Assembly: GCA_900095095.1 (NCBI GenBank)
Contig: FMBT01000308.1
Location: 372,001-436,000 of the forward strand
Direction: 5' to 3'
Source: Fragilariopsis cylindrus CCMP1102
Taxonomy: Eukaryota; Bacillariophyta; Bacillariophyceae; Bacillariales; Bacillariaceae
DNA: 64,000 nucleotides
Made by a program: the position numbers and the translations under genes. This document shows, piece after piece, positions 42,026-54,396 of the stretch (positions are counted from its first letter, which is position 1; the number at the start of each line of letters is the position of its first letter). The notes beneath the pieces are model-generated. The model was not told where the DNA came from. It ran no database searches and worked only from the letters and a program-made list of their open reading frames with translations.

Positions 42026-45000
42026 ATGAGCTACGAAGATGATAATGCTCCTCATCCGGAAGAAGTAGAAGCAGGTGACGAAACCATGATAGTCGAGGAG
42101 AACGGTGATGTAGTAGACAATGAAGATAATAATAATATGATGATGGGCGATGGCGGTGATCATGAGAGTGCAATGGACTTAGAGGAAAATCCCGTCACAC
42201 AAGAAGACTCATGGGCTGTCATTTCTGCCTACTTCGAAGAAAAGGGTCTAGTACGTCAACAATTAGATTCATTTGATGAATTTATTCAAAATACGATGCA
42301 GGAACTCGTCGATTCTTCGGGAGATCTTCGTGTTTCGCCGGAACTCCAACACATGGTCGGTTACAATGACGAAGATGATGCGGACGCAGCCTTTGCGGAA
42401 ACGAAACCCGTATTTGAAATCAAATTTGGTCAAGTTTATTTGTCCAAACCAACTACAGTTGAGAAGGATGGAACTGTAACGAATATGTTCCCCCATGAGG
42501 CACGATTGCGTAATCTTACCTACTCGGCCCCATTGTATGTTGACGTTACAATGAATCAGTATCGAGTTGCTAGAGAGGCCAATATCACTGATCCAAATGA
42601 AGATATGGGTGAAGCAGAAAATACGGAAAATGCTAAAAAAGAATTCTTGGGATATGTTCCCATTATGTTGCGATCATTATTCTGTGTCTTGAGTGATAAG
42701 GATGATGCCGATTTGAGTGATTTAGGGGAATGTATCTACGATCAGGGCGGGTACTTTGTCATTAACGGAAGTGAAAAGGTTATCATCGCACAAGAACGTC
42801 TTTCTAACAATCATGTATACGCATTTAGGAAGAAACAACCATCAAAGTTTTCTTGGGTAATCGAAACACGATCTCAAGTGGAGAATTCTTCCCGTCCCGT
42901 TTCTACCTTGTACATCCAAATGTATCAAAAGGGTGGTCGAGGTGCTATCGAGGGGAACCAAATCCGTTCGACATTGCCATATATTCGTACAGATGTACCG
43001 GTTGTTGTTATTTTTCGTGCACTGGGATATGTGGCTGATCGAGATATCATAGAGCATGTAGTTTACGATCTAACCGATGGAGAAATGATGGACATGTTCC
43101 GACCCAGTTTGGAGGAAGCCTTTGTTATTCAACGACAGGAGGTTGCCTTAGATTTTATAGGACGACGTGGTAGTGCAAGAGATGTTACCAAGGACGATCG
43201 TATCCGTTATGCCTCAGCTATATTACAAAAGGAAGTCTTACCCCACGTCGGTGTCGAAGAACATTGTGAAACGAAAAAGGGATTTTTCATAGGGTACGCC
43301 GTCCATAAATTACTTTCGTGTAAATTAGGACGGGCTGAAGAGGACGATCGTGATCATTTCGGGAAGAAACGATTAGATTTAGCAGGACCATTATTGGGTG
43401 GACTCTTTCGTCTACTCTTTCGAAAACTAACCCTGGATGTTCGTCGGCATTTGCAACGATGTTTAGACGAAGGCAAGCATTTCAATATCGGTGCTGCTAT
43501 TAAAAGTAACCATGTTACCGACGGTCTCAAGTACAGTTTAGCTACCGGAAATTGGGGAGATAAGGGAGCGAGTGCTCCAAAGGCTGGTGTGTCGCAGGTG
43601 CTGAATAGATTGACCTATGCCTCGTCCTTGTCACATTTGAGACGTTGTAACACCCCTCTTGCTAGAACAGGAAAGCAGGCAAAGCCTCGTCAATTGCATA
43701 ACACCCATTGGGGTATGGTCTGTCCGGCAGAAACACCCGAAGGTCAAGCCGTTGGCTTGGTTAAGAATCTTGCACTAATGGCGTACATTACCACTGGTAC
43801 CGCACAGGTTCCCGTCATGGAGTTTCTGGAAGAATTCAGTACCGAAAATTTGACTGATATCTTACCATCCGTTGTTGCGGAACCTAATACGTGTAAGATT
43901 TTTGTCAATGGTAACTGGGTTGGTGTTCACCGTGACCCAAGAGCGTTAGTCGATACATTCCGTTCCCTTCGTCGTATGGTGGATATTGACGCTGAAGTAT
44001 CCATCGTTCGAGATATTGCCGCCAAGGAGGTTCGTATTTATACAGATGCCGGTCGTATTTGTCGACCACTATTTGTTGTTCAAGAACAGCAACTTGTTAT
44101 TAAGAAACAACACATTATGCAGCTTCAGGGACTGAGCGGGGAAAAAAAGTTGACCTGGACAGATTTGCTAATGGAAGGTATCGTTGAATATATCGATACT
44201 GAAGAGGAAGAAACAACCATGGTAGCTATGGATCCTGTAGATCTAAATGCAGATGAATCCTATTCCTCCACATACACACATTGTGAGATTCATCCGTCGA
44301 TGATTTTGGGTGTATGTGCCTCGATCATTCCCTTCCCGGATCACAATCAGTCTCCTCGTAACACCTATCAAAGTGCTATGGGTAAGCAAGCCATGGGAAT
44401 ATATGCCTCCAACTATCAGGTCCGTATGGATACCATGGCGCACGTTTTGCACTACCCACAAAAACCATTATGTACCACTCGTGCTATGGAGTTTCTTCAC
44501 TTTCGAGAACTTCCCAGTGGGGTAAATTGTATTGTCGGTATTTTGGTCTACACAGGTTACAACCAAGAAGATTCCCTCATTATGAATCAGTCTGCTATCG
44601 ACCGAGGTCTCTTCCGAAGTTCCTACTACAGATGCTACATTGACCAGGAGAAGGCGAGTTCTGTGGGAACGCTGGGAACACTAAACTCCGAAATCTTTGA
44701 AAAGCCAACCCAAGACAAGACTCGTGGTATGAAACACGGAGAGTACGGTAAATTAGACGAAGACGGTCTTGTCGCACCTGGTACTCGAGTCTCGGGAGAT
44801 GATATTTTGATCGGTAAAACGGCTCCTATGGATTCTAGTACCAACATGCCCTCTCGGTATACCAAACGCGATTGCAGTACATCCATGAAGGCCAATGAGA
44901 ATGGAATTGTAGACAATGTACTTATTAGTACAACCAAGGAAGGATATCGCTTCACTAAGGTTCGTATTCGTAATGTCCGTACTCCGCAGGTTGGGGATAA

Positions 45001-45757
45001 GTTTGCCTCTCGTCATGGTCAAAAAGGTACAATTGGGATGACCTATCGTCAAGAAGACATGCCCTTCACTGTGGAAGGCATTGTGCCCGATATTATTGTG
45101 AACCCGCATGCTATTCCATCGCGTATGACCATCGCCCAGCTCATTGAATGTTTGCTGGGCAAGGTCGTCGTCTTTCAAGGGTGTGAGGGTGATGCGACAC
45201 CCTTCACCGATGTGACAGTTGAAGATATCAGTACACGTCTTCATGCTATGGGCTATCAAAAATTCGGGAACGAGCATTTGTTTCAAGGACATACAGGACG
45301 ACCTATGTGCGCGCGTGTCTTTATCGGTCCCACCTTCTATCAGCGTTTGAAGCATTTGGTTGATGATAAGGTTCACTCTCGAGCACGTGGTCCCGTTGCT
45401 ATGTTAACGCGGCAGCCTCTAGAAGGTCGTTCCCGTGATGGTGGTCTACGTATGGGGGAGATGGAACGTGATTGTTTAATTACCCACGGCTGCGCAAATT
45501 TTATTCGTGATCGTTTCTTTTGTAATTCGGATCAATACCGAATTCATATTTGTGAACGTTGTGGTTTGACGGCACAAGCGAATCTAAAAAAGATGACGTA
45601 CGAATGTCGCACCCCTGCATGTCATGATAAGCCAACCGCAATATGCCAGATTGAGATTCCTTACGCTTGTAAGTTGCTCTTACAAGAAATGATGTCGATG
45701 TGCATTAGCACAAGAATTTACACAGATACAAGGGTGACTCGAGACAATTCCTACTAA
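42026..45757 (+). CDS. RPB2: RNA polymerase II second-largest subunit
   Basis: Single exon, 1,243 residues, close to yeast Rpb2 (1,224). It forms the active-centre half of Pol II with RPB1. Conserved stretches in order are [24 protein letters not shown]-equivalent [66 protein letters not shown] and [17 protein letters not shown], then the C-terminal [40 protein letters not shown] and a zinc site (CERCGLTAQ...CRTPAC). Motifs such as [17 protein letters not shown] and the length fit Pol II rather than Pol I or III. An acidic N-terminal tail precedes the polymerase fold ([20 protein letters not shown]). All core motifs are intact. Confidence 0.98.
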   Translation: MSYEDDNAPHPEEVEAGDETMIVEENGDVVDNEDNNNMMMGDGGDHESAMDLEENPVTQEDSWAVISAYFEEKGLVRQQLDSFDEFIQNTMQELVDSSGDLRVSPELQHMVGYNDEDDADAAFAETKPVFEIKFGQVYLSKPTTVEKDGTVTNMFPHEARLRNLTYSAPLYVDVTMNQYRVAREANITDPNEDMGEAENTENAKKEFLGYVPIMLRSLFCVLSDKDDADLSDLGECIYDQGGYFVINGSEKVIIAQERLSNNHVYAFRKKQPSKFSWVIETRSQVENSSRPVSTLYIQMYQKGGRGAIEGNQIRSTLPYIRTDVPVVVIFRALGYVADRDIIEHVVYDLTDGEMMDMFRPSLEEAFVIQRQEVALDFIGRRGSARDVTKDDRIRYASAILQKEVLPHVGVEEHCETKKGFFIGYAVHKLLSCKLGRAEEDDRDHFGKKRLDLAGPLLGGLFRLLFRKLTLDVRRHLQRCLDEGKHFNIGAAIKSNHVTDGLKYSLATGNWGDKGASAPKAGVSQVLNRLTYASSLSHLRRCNTPLARTGKQAKPRQLHNTHWGMVCPAETPEGQAVGLVKNLALMAYITTGTAQVPVMEFLEEFSTENLTDILPSVVAEPNTCKIFVNGNWVGVHRDPRALVDTFRSLRRMVDIDAEVSIVRDIAAKEVRIYTDAGRICRPLFVVQEQQLVIKKQHIMQLQGLSGEKKLTWTDLLMEGIVEYIDTEEEETTMVAMDPVDLNADESYSSTYTHCEIHPSMILGVCASIIPFPDHNQSPRNTYQSAMGKQAMGIYASNYQVRMDTMAHVLHYPQKPLCTTRAMEFLHFRELPSGVNCIVGILVYTGYNQEDSLIMNQSAIDRGLFRSSYYRCYIDQEKASSVGTLGTLNSEIFEKPTQDKTRGMKHGEYGKLDEDGLVAPGTRVSGDDILIGKTAPMDSSTNMPSRYTKRDCSTSMKANENGIVDNVLISTTKEGYRFTKVRIRNVRTPQVGDKFASRHGQKGTIGMTYRQEDMPFTVEGIVPDIIVNPHAIPSRMTIAQLIECLLGKVVVFQGCEGDATPFTDVTVEDISTRLHAMGYQKFGNEHLFQGHTGRPMCARVFIGPTFYQRLKHLVDDKVHSRARGPVAMLTRQPLEGRSRDGGLRMGEMERDCLITHGCANFIRDRFFCNSDQYRIHICERCGLTAQANLKKMTYECRTPACHDKPTAICQIEIPYACKLLLQEMMSMCISTRIYTDTRVTRDNSY

Positions 45758-46058
45758 AAAGGAGAAGAGGAGAAGATGGATCATCTAAAATTCTATATTA
45801 GTACATTTGCTCTAAAATAGCTATTGCGTGAAATATTCATCGGGAAATAAATAGTACAGTAACAAACTATGTAACAGAAAAAATATTTTTAAGTAAAACT
45901 TTATTTTCAAATTGACGTAAAGGAAAACACATTTTATCCTATATTTCTATATTTCAATCTCGAAATAACTAAATATTTACTTATTTTAAACGCGTTGATA
46001 GAGCCCAAGACACCATTTGGATCTTCGTCCTAACGTTAAAGTGCCGCATTCCTCCCCA
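45758..46058. other. Convergent intergenic region
   Basis: 3' ends of RPB2 and the CSC1-like gene. Positions 46022-46057 repeat a stretch of the neighbouring coding sequence. Confidence 0.45.
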
Positions 46059-46148
46059 TCAGACAATTGTACTATGTTCGGATGTTAACACGGGGGATTC
46101 TTGGAAAAGACCTCTTCGTCCTAACGTTAAAGTGCCGCATTCCTCCCC
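46022..46148. repeat. Direct repeat, 36 bp, across the CSC1-like stop codon
   Basis: Positions 46022-46057 and 46113-46148 read as identical (starting tcttcgtcctaacg). One copy is inside the last coding residues (around EECGTLTLGRR); the other lies just past the stop. Confidence 0.9.
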
Positions 46149-49100
46149 CATCAAAATCGAGAAAAAGTTCTGATCTCCACACCTTTGCATTTGATCATCC
46201 CACCAACGATTTGTCAGCTTTCGGTCTTGCTGACTCATCGATTTTAGACGTACTGTTGCACCACTATCGAGCATTGAGTCATCAACATCAGGTAAGCATG
46301 AACTGCTGTTGTTTTTGTTGTTGCTACTTTGACGACCAAATAATACATCTTCTCGTCCAAGTTGAGCTGCTGGAAATGGTTGTTCAGGTTTAGCCCTCGG
46401 ATTTGCTCTTAAAGCCGGTTGGACATAAGCCTGTTCGAAAGGATCGTACCCACCAATTAGAGTACCTAAATCAGAGTCGTATTCGGTTGCACCTGTATCT
46501 GGTATAGAACTGGTTGTGTGCGTTCGATTATCAACTTCATACGAGCGTCCGCGTGGTAAGTTACTTGGAGGTCGAACATTATTATTATTAATTTCGGATA
46601 TTTTTTCAGCTTCCTCCTGCGCTCTTCTTCTTGCCTTCTCTTCTTGGCTCAAGCTTATATCCATTACTGTTGCAACCTCAAGTGGAAGTGTAGAGCTTGT
46701 CGGATCATATCGAGCACGAGTGCTTCGTAAAAAGAGATATGTCATGAACATGAGTGCAACAGTCGCATACGCCTCATGTCTTGCCTCCTTTAGAATAAAC
46801 TGACCAGTGATCGTCATTTGAGCTATAATCAAACCAAACACAAATCTTCTAAATATCTTTGGCCAAAATTGCCCTCCGCTCTCGAATACACTTTCGTATA
46901 CATATAAATGATGGTGGGTCCACATGATTCGTGAAAATAGGCAGAAGAGAGCGCACGGAAGTAGAACCAAAGGTGCAACAACGGCAAAGACAACAGAAAT
47001 AACAACGACCAGCATGTCTTGAGCCAAAATCTTGTGAAAAGGGAACCATCCAGGATCATCAATGGCTCTTAATCCACAAACAACTCTTCGAGCAGTCCTC
47101 AAGGTCGCGTTTGGAATGACAAAAACGCGTATAGTGGCTTGTAGCAAGGACATGGTACGAACCAATTCAAGTCCAAGACCGAAGAAGGTCTTGATCGTCA
47201 CAAATGTGATGAAAAAAGAAGACATGCGAGGAAGAGAATTACCCAACATCAACAAGGCTTCTTCTGGTTTCTCCACGATAGTTGCAATTGTATCAAATAT
47301 ACTCCCTGCAATTGTCGTAACTAAAAAGACATTCAAGACCTGAAAAAGAAAATATCTCGAGAATGCTCTCATTTGGATGTCACTGAAGCATACCAATCCC
47401 TCCAAACGACCAATTGCCATAAATAAAGGAGGGAGTATTTGTTGCATTAGCATGATACATAGTGGCTGTACCAATGCGATTACCGATGAGAATAGCGCTG
47501 TCGCCTGGTCCAGTTGTGCCAAACGAGGAGACGAGGACACCAATGCCTGTTCGCTGACCAACAACGATACAAGAGCGACGGGGATAATGTAAAAGGATAT
47601 GATCAATATAACGAGAAATTCTCCCAAAATCGAACGGGTCCGCGTTGCTCCCTTGCTAACATAAACATTGGACCACAACACGTCCCTCGGTTCGGGTGCT
47701 GAGCTCACCTGCATTGCTCCCGGCTTAGAACTATGCATGGACTGAATTGCAATTGTTGCTGCTGCAAAAGTGCGCATCACTACAAATGCCTTATCTGTCA
47801 CCTCATTGATATGATCTTCTATGTGACCCTCGGAATCTAACGCTGCTGCAGACCGAATCGGTCTTCCAAAGAAAGAAACGTCTCTTGTTAATCGCGAGTA
47901 TCGTCGAATTGCTGATTTGGCTTCGCCCACTTTCTTTCCGCCAGACTTTCTAGGTGACTCCTCAAACCCAACTCTTTTTTGATGTTGTTGATTTTTCCCC
48001 TGCTGCTGCTGGTGTTGTTGATCCTCTGGTCGGGGACTTCGTGCTCTCAGCTGTGATCCATGTATGTCTGCTGCTGTGGATTGGTTGTTCCCGGTTGTAT
48101 TAGACATCGATGTTGCGCCCGAAACATATGTTTCCTTATTATCTGGACCTGGAGGTTTGTATCCTCCAACAGAACCAAATTGTTGAAGTCCCAATAGTCG
48201 GCGTTGATTAGGGTCATGTTCCACAACGAATGGACTAGCCAGAATGTAGTCGATTTCTTTTCTCCCTTCTCCCGCTTCCATCCTATCCAACTTTTTCATA
48301 ACTCGTAATCTCCTTCGTTGCTCCTGTTCGATATCACCATTAAGCTCTTCCAGTTGGGTATAGAATTTCGCAAATCTTTCTTGACTACCATTAACAATCC
48401 CATAATCTTCTAATTTTCCAAGAAATCGAAATGCGGTAGCCGAGGAAAAGTGGGATGATGATTTTTCGAATAGACGAGCTTTCTCCTTACGGCACAGCAA
48501 CAATAATTCCTGTTCGATGTTAGCCAAAAGCGTCGTGCGTTTAGCTACAAGAGCCTCCAAGTATACCAAATTTTGACACATAACAACATGCTTAACGGCA
48601 TTAGGATAAACATGCGTAAAGTATGCAGAAATCTTGTTTGGGCTGCGCAAATGTCGAGGAATATTAGTTACGAGGACCGTTCGCAAATGAGGTTCCCTCG
48701 ACAATAGATAACAATGACGAATACTGTTAAAAGTTTCGTATTCAACCAATAATTCTCTTACTACAATGGCTGTAAGCAAATATGCCGCAAAACAATGGAC
48801 CCAAAGTCGAGGTGAACCTCCTGCTACGTTTGCCATGGTAAAACGTAGAAAATCTGTAACAAATAACGATACGACGTATCCCTGAATATCTACCGCGTTA
48901 GCTCCTCCTCCTCCAGTGTAATTCAAAGGAAGGAGGACAAGGAAGCTGAAGATACTCATTTTTACGATACATCGAAGAGCCAAGCGATGAAATCGTAAGA
49001 ATACCAAAGCATCATAACCAATCCGTTGGATTATTTCCTGATCGGACAAGTAAAAACATACTTTAACCTTTTGTTGTTGTTGTTGTTGTTGTTGTTGTGA

Positions 49101-49792
49101 GGGCGGACAAACAAATAAAGTTAGCAAACCTCACACGATATACCATGGTTTTTTTGATGTTGTTTCAGTACTATTCAAACTTAACTTACCCAATCAAAGT
49201 ACCCTTCCACGGGCAATGGAGGAGGAACCAATTTCGGCAAACGATGCCGACGTGGACTGATAAATAGCGGACTCGTCTTTTGATTGTGATAAAAGCAACT
49301 CAAAAAGATAAGTAAAAGACAGGACATAGTTCCAAATAATGTAATGAGTGTGGCAAAACTCATCGATGTCTCGAAACGAGAGGAGGAAGCATTTTCTATA
49401 TATTCGGGTAAAAACCCTAGACGTCGATGCATCGTCTCATTGTTGTACAGTAATTCGTGTTCGTAGTAATTATTATTGTCATTGTCATTTTCTCCGAAGA
49501 TTAATGATGTTTCATGTTTCATAGTTGCAGACGCAGTAGACGCCCAAGATGTTTCTGTTTCATTGTCATCTTCTATTGGACCAAGGATCTGAATAATAAT
49601 AGGTTCAACCGTCTGTAAGAATAGACGTTGACGAAATGCCATAAATTCTACCATCCATGTAGGAGCGGTTGGTACATACACCGAAGACGTGTTCGACGAC
49701 GACGACGATGACGATACATTGTTCATGGCCGCCGAAAATATCGCTGAAACAACGGAAGACGCGTTGGTCAGCGATGTTGCATTCATCATCAA
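46059..49792 (-). CDS. CSC1/OSCA/TMEM63-like membrane channel
   Basis: Exons (minus) are 49792-49190 and 49067-46059 (gtaagt donor, aaaag acceptor, phase 0), giving about 1,203 residues. Exon 1 carries an extracellular Ser/Asn-rich start and the first membrane helix (ATLITLFGTMSCLLLIFLSC), then RHRLPKLVPPPLPVEGYFDW. Exon 2 starts VKVCFYLSDQEIIQRIGYDA and LVFLRFHRLAL, then LLSREPHLRTVLVTNIPRHL (the cytosolic RNA-recognition-like region), ending in the DUF221 bundle (DVLWSNVYVSKG, SRYFLFQVLNVFLVTTIAG, FPFHKILAQDMLVVVISVV). Relatives are mechanosensitive or hyperosmolality-gated cation channels and lipid scramblases. An unusual charged loop of about 200 residues lies in the cytosolic domain, and the C-terminal tail is long and disordered. 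The intron holds a CAA repeat. Confidence 0.9.
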
Positions 49793-50604
49793 TGAATGGT
49801 TTTTAGTTTTGACTTCTGAAAAATGGGGAAGGTTGCCAGTTATTAAACCCTGTTATCGTTCTTGCTTGCCATTTTTATGCTTAGTTGATTATTGTTTGTA
49901 AAACAATTGGATCGGATTGGTGGGACTTGATTCGATTCATTCCTTCTCTTATTACTGTTTGTTAAATTTTCATCTCACGCATTGGCGTGATAAATTTAAA
50001 AAAGAGGATAGTAGCGTTAAAATCGCGCGCACGCGTGTCAATTTCACCGGTAATAATGAGGAGAAAAAATCCTCACACTTTTGTAGATAATAGTCCTATG
50101 TCTTCCGCATTTCCACTCAGCGCGTCCGCAATTAAACGACGAAACCCTCCACGTGGAAGAAGCCACGAAAATAATAATAATTACTATAATAATTACTACT
50201 AATAGTAGTCGAAACCACTCTGATAATATCTGCTATTAACTTATTACAGCACTGCTACAAACTTAACATACATTAGAAGTAGCTGCATCACCAAGAGCAT
50301 GAGATTGGATTCGCTTTACAGTACACTTTCTATGTTTCATACGATATACAGAGGACAGTACATATACAGAAAGAATATAATATAAACTCGAGGATGAGAT
50401 AGATTCACACCGATACATTAAGATCTACAGTGGTATAGTTCTTTATATAATGTTACTACAATGAAGAGTACAATTAAAACTTCTTGTTTCAAGGCCATTA
50501 CAACATGACAACGGGTATTGTTATCAGTTGTTAAGATGCTTCTTCTTCTTTGATCAGTTGTAATTTTACTTGATAATACAATCTATTATTATAATATGGT
50601 GGTT

Positions 50605-50720
50605 CCAAACCACAGCCAAGGTTCCGAACCATGTCTTTGAGAGGCCTCCAAACCACAGCCAAGGTCCCAGACCCATTCAAAGCAGGTTCGGAACCATGTC
50701 AGAGATGATTCCGAACCATA
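50605..50720. repeat. Imperfect interspersed short repeats (ACCA-rich)
   Basis: CCAAACCACAGCCAAGGT occurs at 50605-50622 and 50648-50665. GGTTCCGAACCATGTC (about 50621-50636) recurs with one change at about 50685-50700 and again in part near 50708. Confidence 0.8.
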
Positions 50721-51097
50721 ACCCAGGTTTTGAAGCAATCTATTTAATTATTTATTTTAGAAAATACAAGGTGATATTTTTTTCTGTACAGTTGTTATAT
50801 TATGGAAACATCTGTCCATATTAGATGGATTGAATTGTGTTGCTGAGTCTTGATCGCAATAGTTCTATTTCCAGTCATTATTGTAGGTTGTTGTTGTTAC
50901 TGTCTCCCTCAGCACTTGTGAAGATCATTCAATTTAATTATATCTGAACACATATTCAACTGAATTATACAGTAAGGATTGGTTATACGATAGTGGTGTC
51001 AAACTATCACTTCCCATTGTAGGAGGTAATTCAAATTTGGTATCTGACCAATGTCAATCCTGTTCTCTCCTGATAATTCCTTACTACTGTCAGTGGT

Positions 51098-51122
51098 CCT
51101 GCTGCTGCTGCTGCTGCTGCTG
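51098..51122. repeat. (CTG)n microsatellite
   Basis: About eight CTG units (plus strand) in non-coding sequence. Confidence 0.85.
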
Positions 51123-51253
51123 TATCTATTGTAGTAGCAGTCGCTTCCATTGTGGATCCCACTCATATAATTATAATTACTACTACTATTATTGAATCAA
51201 TGATTGCATACCACACTAGTCGTCCTTAGGAGAACTAGTGAAAGCCCTCCATG

Positions 51254-52445
51254 TTAGAACTTGTGAGAAATAAAGGAAGGTACATACAACAAACTCATTG
51301 GTCGAAATTTATTTCTTCTAAGTAACAGAACAAAGAATCTTCGTAGCATGGAAGTATAATCTGAATAAAAGTTAATGTGATCGTTGTAAAAGGCCATAAT
51401 GAAAAGAACCAAAGTAATCAACCAACTTGCTAAGCATTTGTTCATACGTTTGGCACTTAGTGTCTCTGTCGGTTTGGGTAAAAGAAGTTCACATATTACG
51501 GCACCTAACCAGTGAATTAAACCTTGCAGAAAAGATATCTGAGTAAACAAATATTCCAATCTAATATGGGAAGCAATAAAAGGACATTCATTTCATTAGT
51601 ATATATCTTTTTATTTGCATTTCTCGAATCGAAAAAGAAGAAAGAAAAACATGATAGTATGTTTAATATATTGCTAGAGATAATTACTTACTCATAGTGG
51701 TGATGCAGGAGTTGCAACGGGGAAGCGTATCCAGCTAGCTTTTTGGCACACGTTTGTGGTCCTTTACCTAAGAGCATACTGCCTGTCATATTACCAACAA
51801 ATATCGACGCTACTTCAAATGCAAATGATGATAATAATAGAAATCTCATGGTACGTTTAAGGAAACGTGTCCATGATTTGTCCAATTTCTTAGGTGAGGA
51901 ATCCAATCGTGTTTCCGACAAGGTGACCAGAACAGCTGCCGCAATCAATGCTGCCGGAGCTCCCATATTGCTAGTCCATTCCCATGCTTCAAATGCTGTG
52001 GAGGTGTCATCGTACAGTACCTCAGCAAATTCTACAGTACCAAATACGGAAGGAAGGTGAACATACAGCGACGTTAACGAAGTGTCAGATTGTAGAATAT
52101 ACCGTTTTCTTTCTGTGGAAGCTGGTTGCTGTCGAGCTGCTATATTTTTTCCAAATTGACGCCAATGATTAACGCCGATGGGTCGTTGTTGACCAGGTTC
52201 TTTTAGTGTAGGCTTGAAAATGAATGCCGATGTTGTGTGGTTTTTGTATGAATGGAACTAAGAAACAGAGGCAGGATACAGTAGCAAACGATAGCTGCAT
52301 GCCATTCAGCAGCACCCAATACCCGCATTGTGTATCTACTCGGATATGTCGTTTCGTCGTTTCTGTTGAAAGTTATTGCGGTGTGATAAAGTATGTTTTT
52401 ATTTGTTGATGTGATTGCGTTGTTTGAGGACATGACATATATCAT
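51254..52445 (-). CDS. Unknown integral membrane protein, two exons, one frame break
   Basis: Exon 1 runs from an ATG at 52445 (or 52433 or 52331) to 51692 (gtaagt donor) and exon 2 is 51560-51254, joined in phase. Near 52241-52245 a T5 run (A5 in sense) needs one more base to join LPLFLSSIHTK to NHTTSAFIFKPTLKEP. The product is about 390 residues, with hydrophobic segments HAAIVCYCILPLFL, MGAPAALIAAAVLVTL, LLLSSFAFEVASIFVGNMTG, YLFTQISFLQGLIHWLGAVI and ASWLITLVLFIMAFY, alternating with basic loops, so about four to five membrane helices. No family was recognised. It is divergent from the BASS transporter, with about 250 bp between start codons. Confidence 0.6.
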
Positions 52446-52691
52446 GCATCCGCCGACTTATTTATGGCGCGACAAAAATAATAAAAAGATTTTTTTGCGC
52501 GACATTGGTTCGCAGTCACGATATTATCGCGGTATTATATATGGCGTTGGATACGGATAATCTAATGCAAATCATAAATCACAACACGGACATCAACACC
52601 CACCAATCAAAGACATCGCTAATGGTTTTTCTTGACGTATTATATATCACATTGCCTTACTTTCTTTTCCTCGATTAATAACGAATCAACG

Positions 52692-54016
52692 ATGAAGATG
52701 ATGAAGACGTTATTCGTGAAGCTCGCGATTTGTTTCATATCTTATTATCGTTCATCTTGGGTCAGCGCATTCGCACCTCTGCGTGTTGTTCATCGTCAAC
52801 ATCCAACATTTACGACAACGAACACGAAATCGACAAGAATGACGACGGCAACGACAATTGTGTATTCCTCTCTTCGCGAGGATGACGACAACGAATCGAT
52901 CGCATCATCTTCTACGTCTATAGGAAGTGCTAAGAAGGAGGATATGCAATCAGTACTAATCGACTCGATGATATTCTTTCATCACTTACTTCCGCATTCC
53001 CATTCTTTGTACTCGGAGCTGCAACGTTAGGTATATATCGACCGTCCACATTGATGTGGACAAATAGGGGGAATACCATTACACTCATGTTAGCTTTGGT
53101 TATGTGTGGCACGGGGTTGACGTTGACTAAAGACGATTTCACTGTTGTTCTTAAAAAGAATTTGGGAGCTGTTCCTGCTGGTGTGTTGTGTCAATTCCTT
53201 ATTATGCCCATGACAGCGTTTGCAATCGGAAAGGCATTATTCCTTCACTCGTCTGTACCATATGGGAACTCTTTATTTTTAGGATTATGTCTCGTTGGTT
53301 GCTCGCCCGGCGGAACGGCATCAAATCTTGTGTCATTAATTGCTAAAGCCGATGTTGCCCTTTCTGTCTTGTTAACGTCATGCTCTACGATATTAGCTTC
53401 AATTGCGACACCTCTACTAGTGAAACTTCTTGTGGGGAGTACCATTGCTATATCTGGATGGACTTTGTGTACAGCAACAGCACGTGTGGTCTTATTACCG
53501 GTGCTATTAGGAATGATTATAAATTCAAAAGCACCAAATCTTGCAAGCCGGATCTCACGATTTATGCCGTTTTGTAGTGTGGTTCTGGTAGCACTAATTT
53601 GTGGAGGGGTAGTAGCAGAAAATGCATCACTCCTCTTTTCGACGACGTCGTCATCAGGGGCAGCTTTGATTCCTCGTATCGTATCCGCAGTTCTTGGCCT
53701 TCATTGTATTGGCTTTTTGGCTGGTTACTTTGTTCCTCGGCGTGGTCTAGGCTTTGGAGAACGAACATCTCGAACGATCTCTATCGAAACAGGTATGCAA
53801 AATTCTGCTCTTGCAGTTGTCCTTGCACGATCCATTGGTGCACCATCTATTGCTAGTTTACCTGGGGCTATTTCAGCCACAGTTCATTCTTGTTTAGGGA
53901 GTATACTGGCAGCATATTGGAGGGGAGTTGACAATAGAAACGGTGTCGTCGAAGGAGAAAATAATCTAAGTCAAGTGAAAGAAAGTCCAGATGATTATCC
54001 CGAGCTTCTCATCTAG
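52692..54016 (+). CDS. Plastid-envelope BASS-family sodium-coupled symporter, one frame break
   Basis: The ATG at 52692 starts a signal peptide ending WVSA, followed by FAPLRVVHRQH. This is a near-perfect diatom ASAFAP plastid-import motif. Around 52937-52941 one missing G breaks the frame; restoring it joins the transit peptide to TNRLDDILSSLTSAFPFFVL and RPSTLMWTNRGNTITLM. The rest is a typical BASS fold of about nine or ten helices: MCGTGLTLTKDDF, PMTAFAIG, LCLVGCSPGGTASNLVSLIA (the sodium-site motif) and ISIETGMQNSALAVVLA. Plant plastid BASS2 imports pyruvate with sodium; other BASS proteins carry other organic acids, so the substrate here is open. The total is about 441 residues. Confidence 0.85.
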
Positions 54017-54396
54017 CTAGATAGATACGATACGTATTCAAACATTGGATAAAATATTATTCTTTTGGAATGCAAAATAGATAAGAATATTAAATTAAAT
54101 ATGACATTATCTTGACACCAACTAGTATTGAAAAGTTACTGGTACTAATACATCAATTCGTTCATTCGAATGTTACATCTTTGTTACAATCTTCACTGAT
54201 TGATTCGCAAGATCTTCGGGATGCGAGGGTTTCACAATAATTAGAATACGTAGGTTTCTACGTGCAATGTAGAGGCTTATTGTTCGGCTTATATATTTTT
54301 TCGGCGAATAATGGCTAAACTATGACGAACAAAAACAAAACACAAAACACACATTATATTTAATATATATTGATATTGAGAATAAACAGATCAACC
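54017..54396. other. Intergenic between tandem genes
   Basis: About 380 bp, AT-rich; nothing recognised. Confidence 0.35.

Larger units (their letters stand above)
49793..51253. other. Intergenic, 1.46 kb
   Basis: It contains an imperfect tandem region (50605-50720), a (CTG)n run near 51098-51122 and a short Asn/Tyr-ending open frame (50056-50202) without support. No gene was accepted. Confidence 0.45.

Noticed and set aside
44753-45376. 207-codon minus-strand frame inside RPB2
   Set aside because: Antisense shadow of conserved RPB2 sequence; no independent features.
50056-50202. Small frame starting MRRKNPHTF with an Asn/Tyr end
   Set aside because: The tail is a translated (AAT/TAC) repeat. 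It could be a first exon, but no downstream exon was found.
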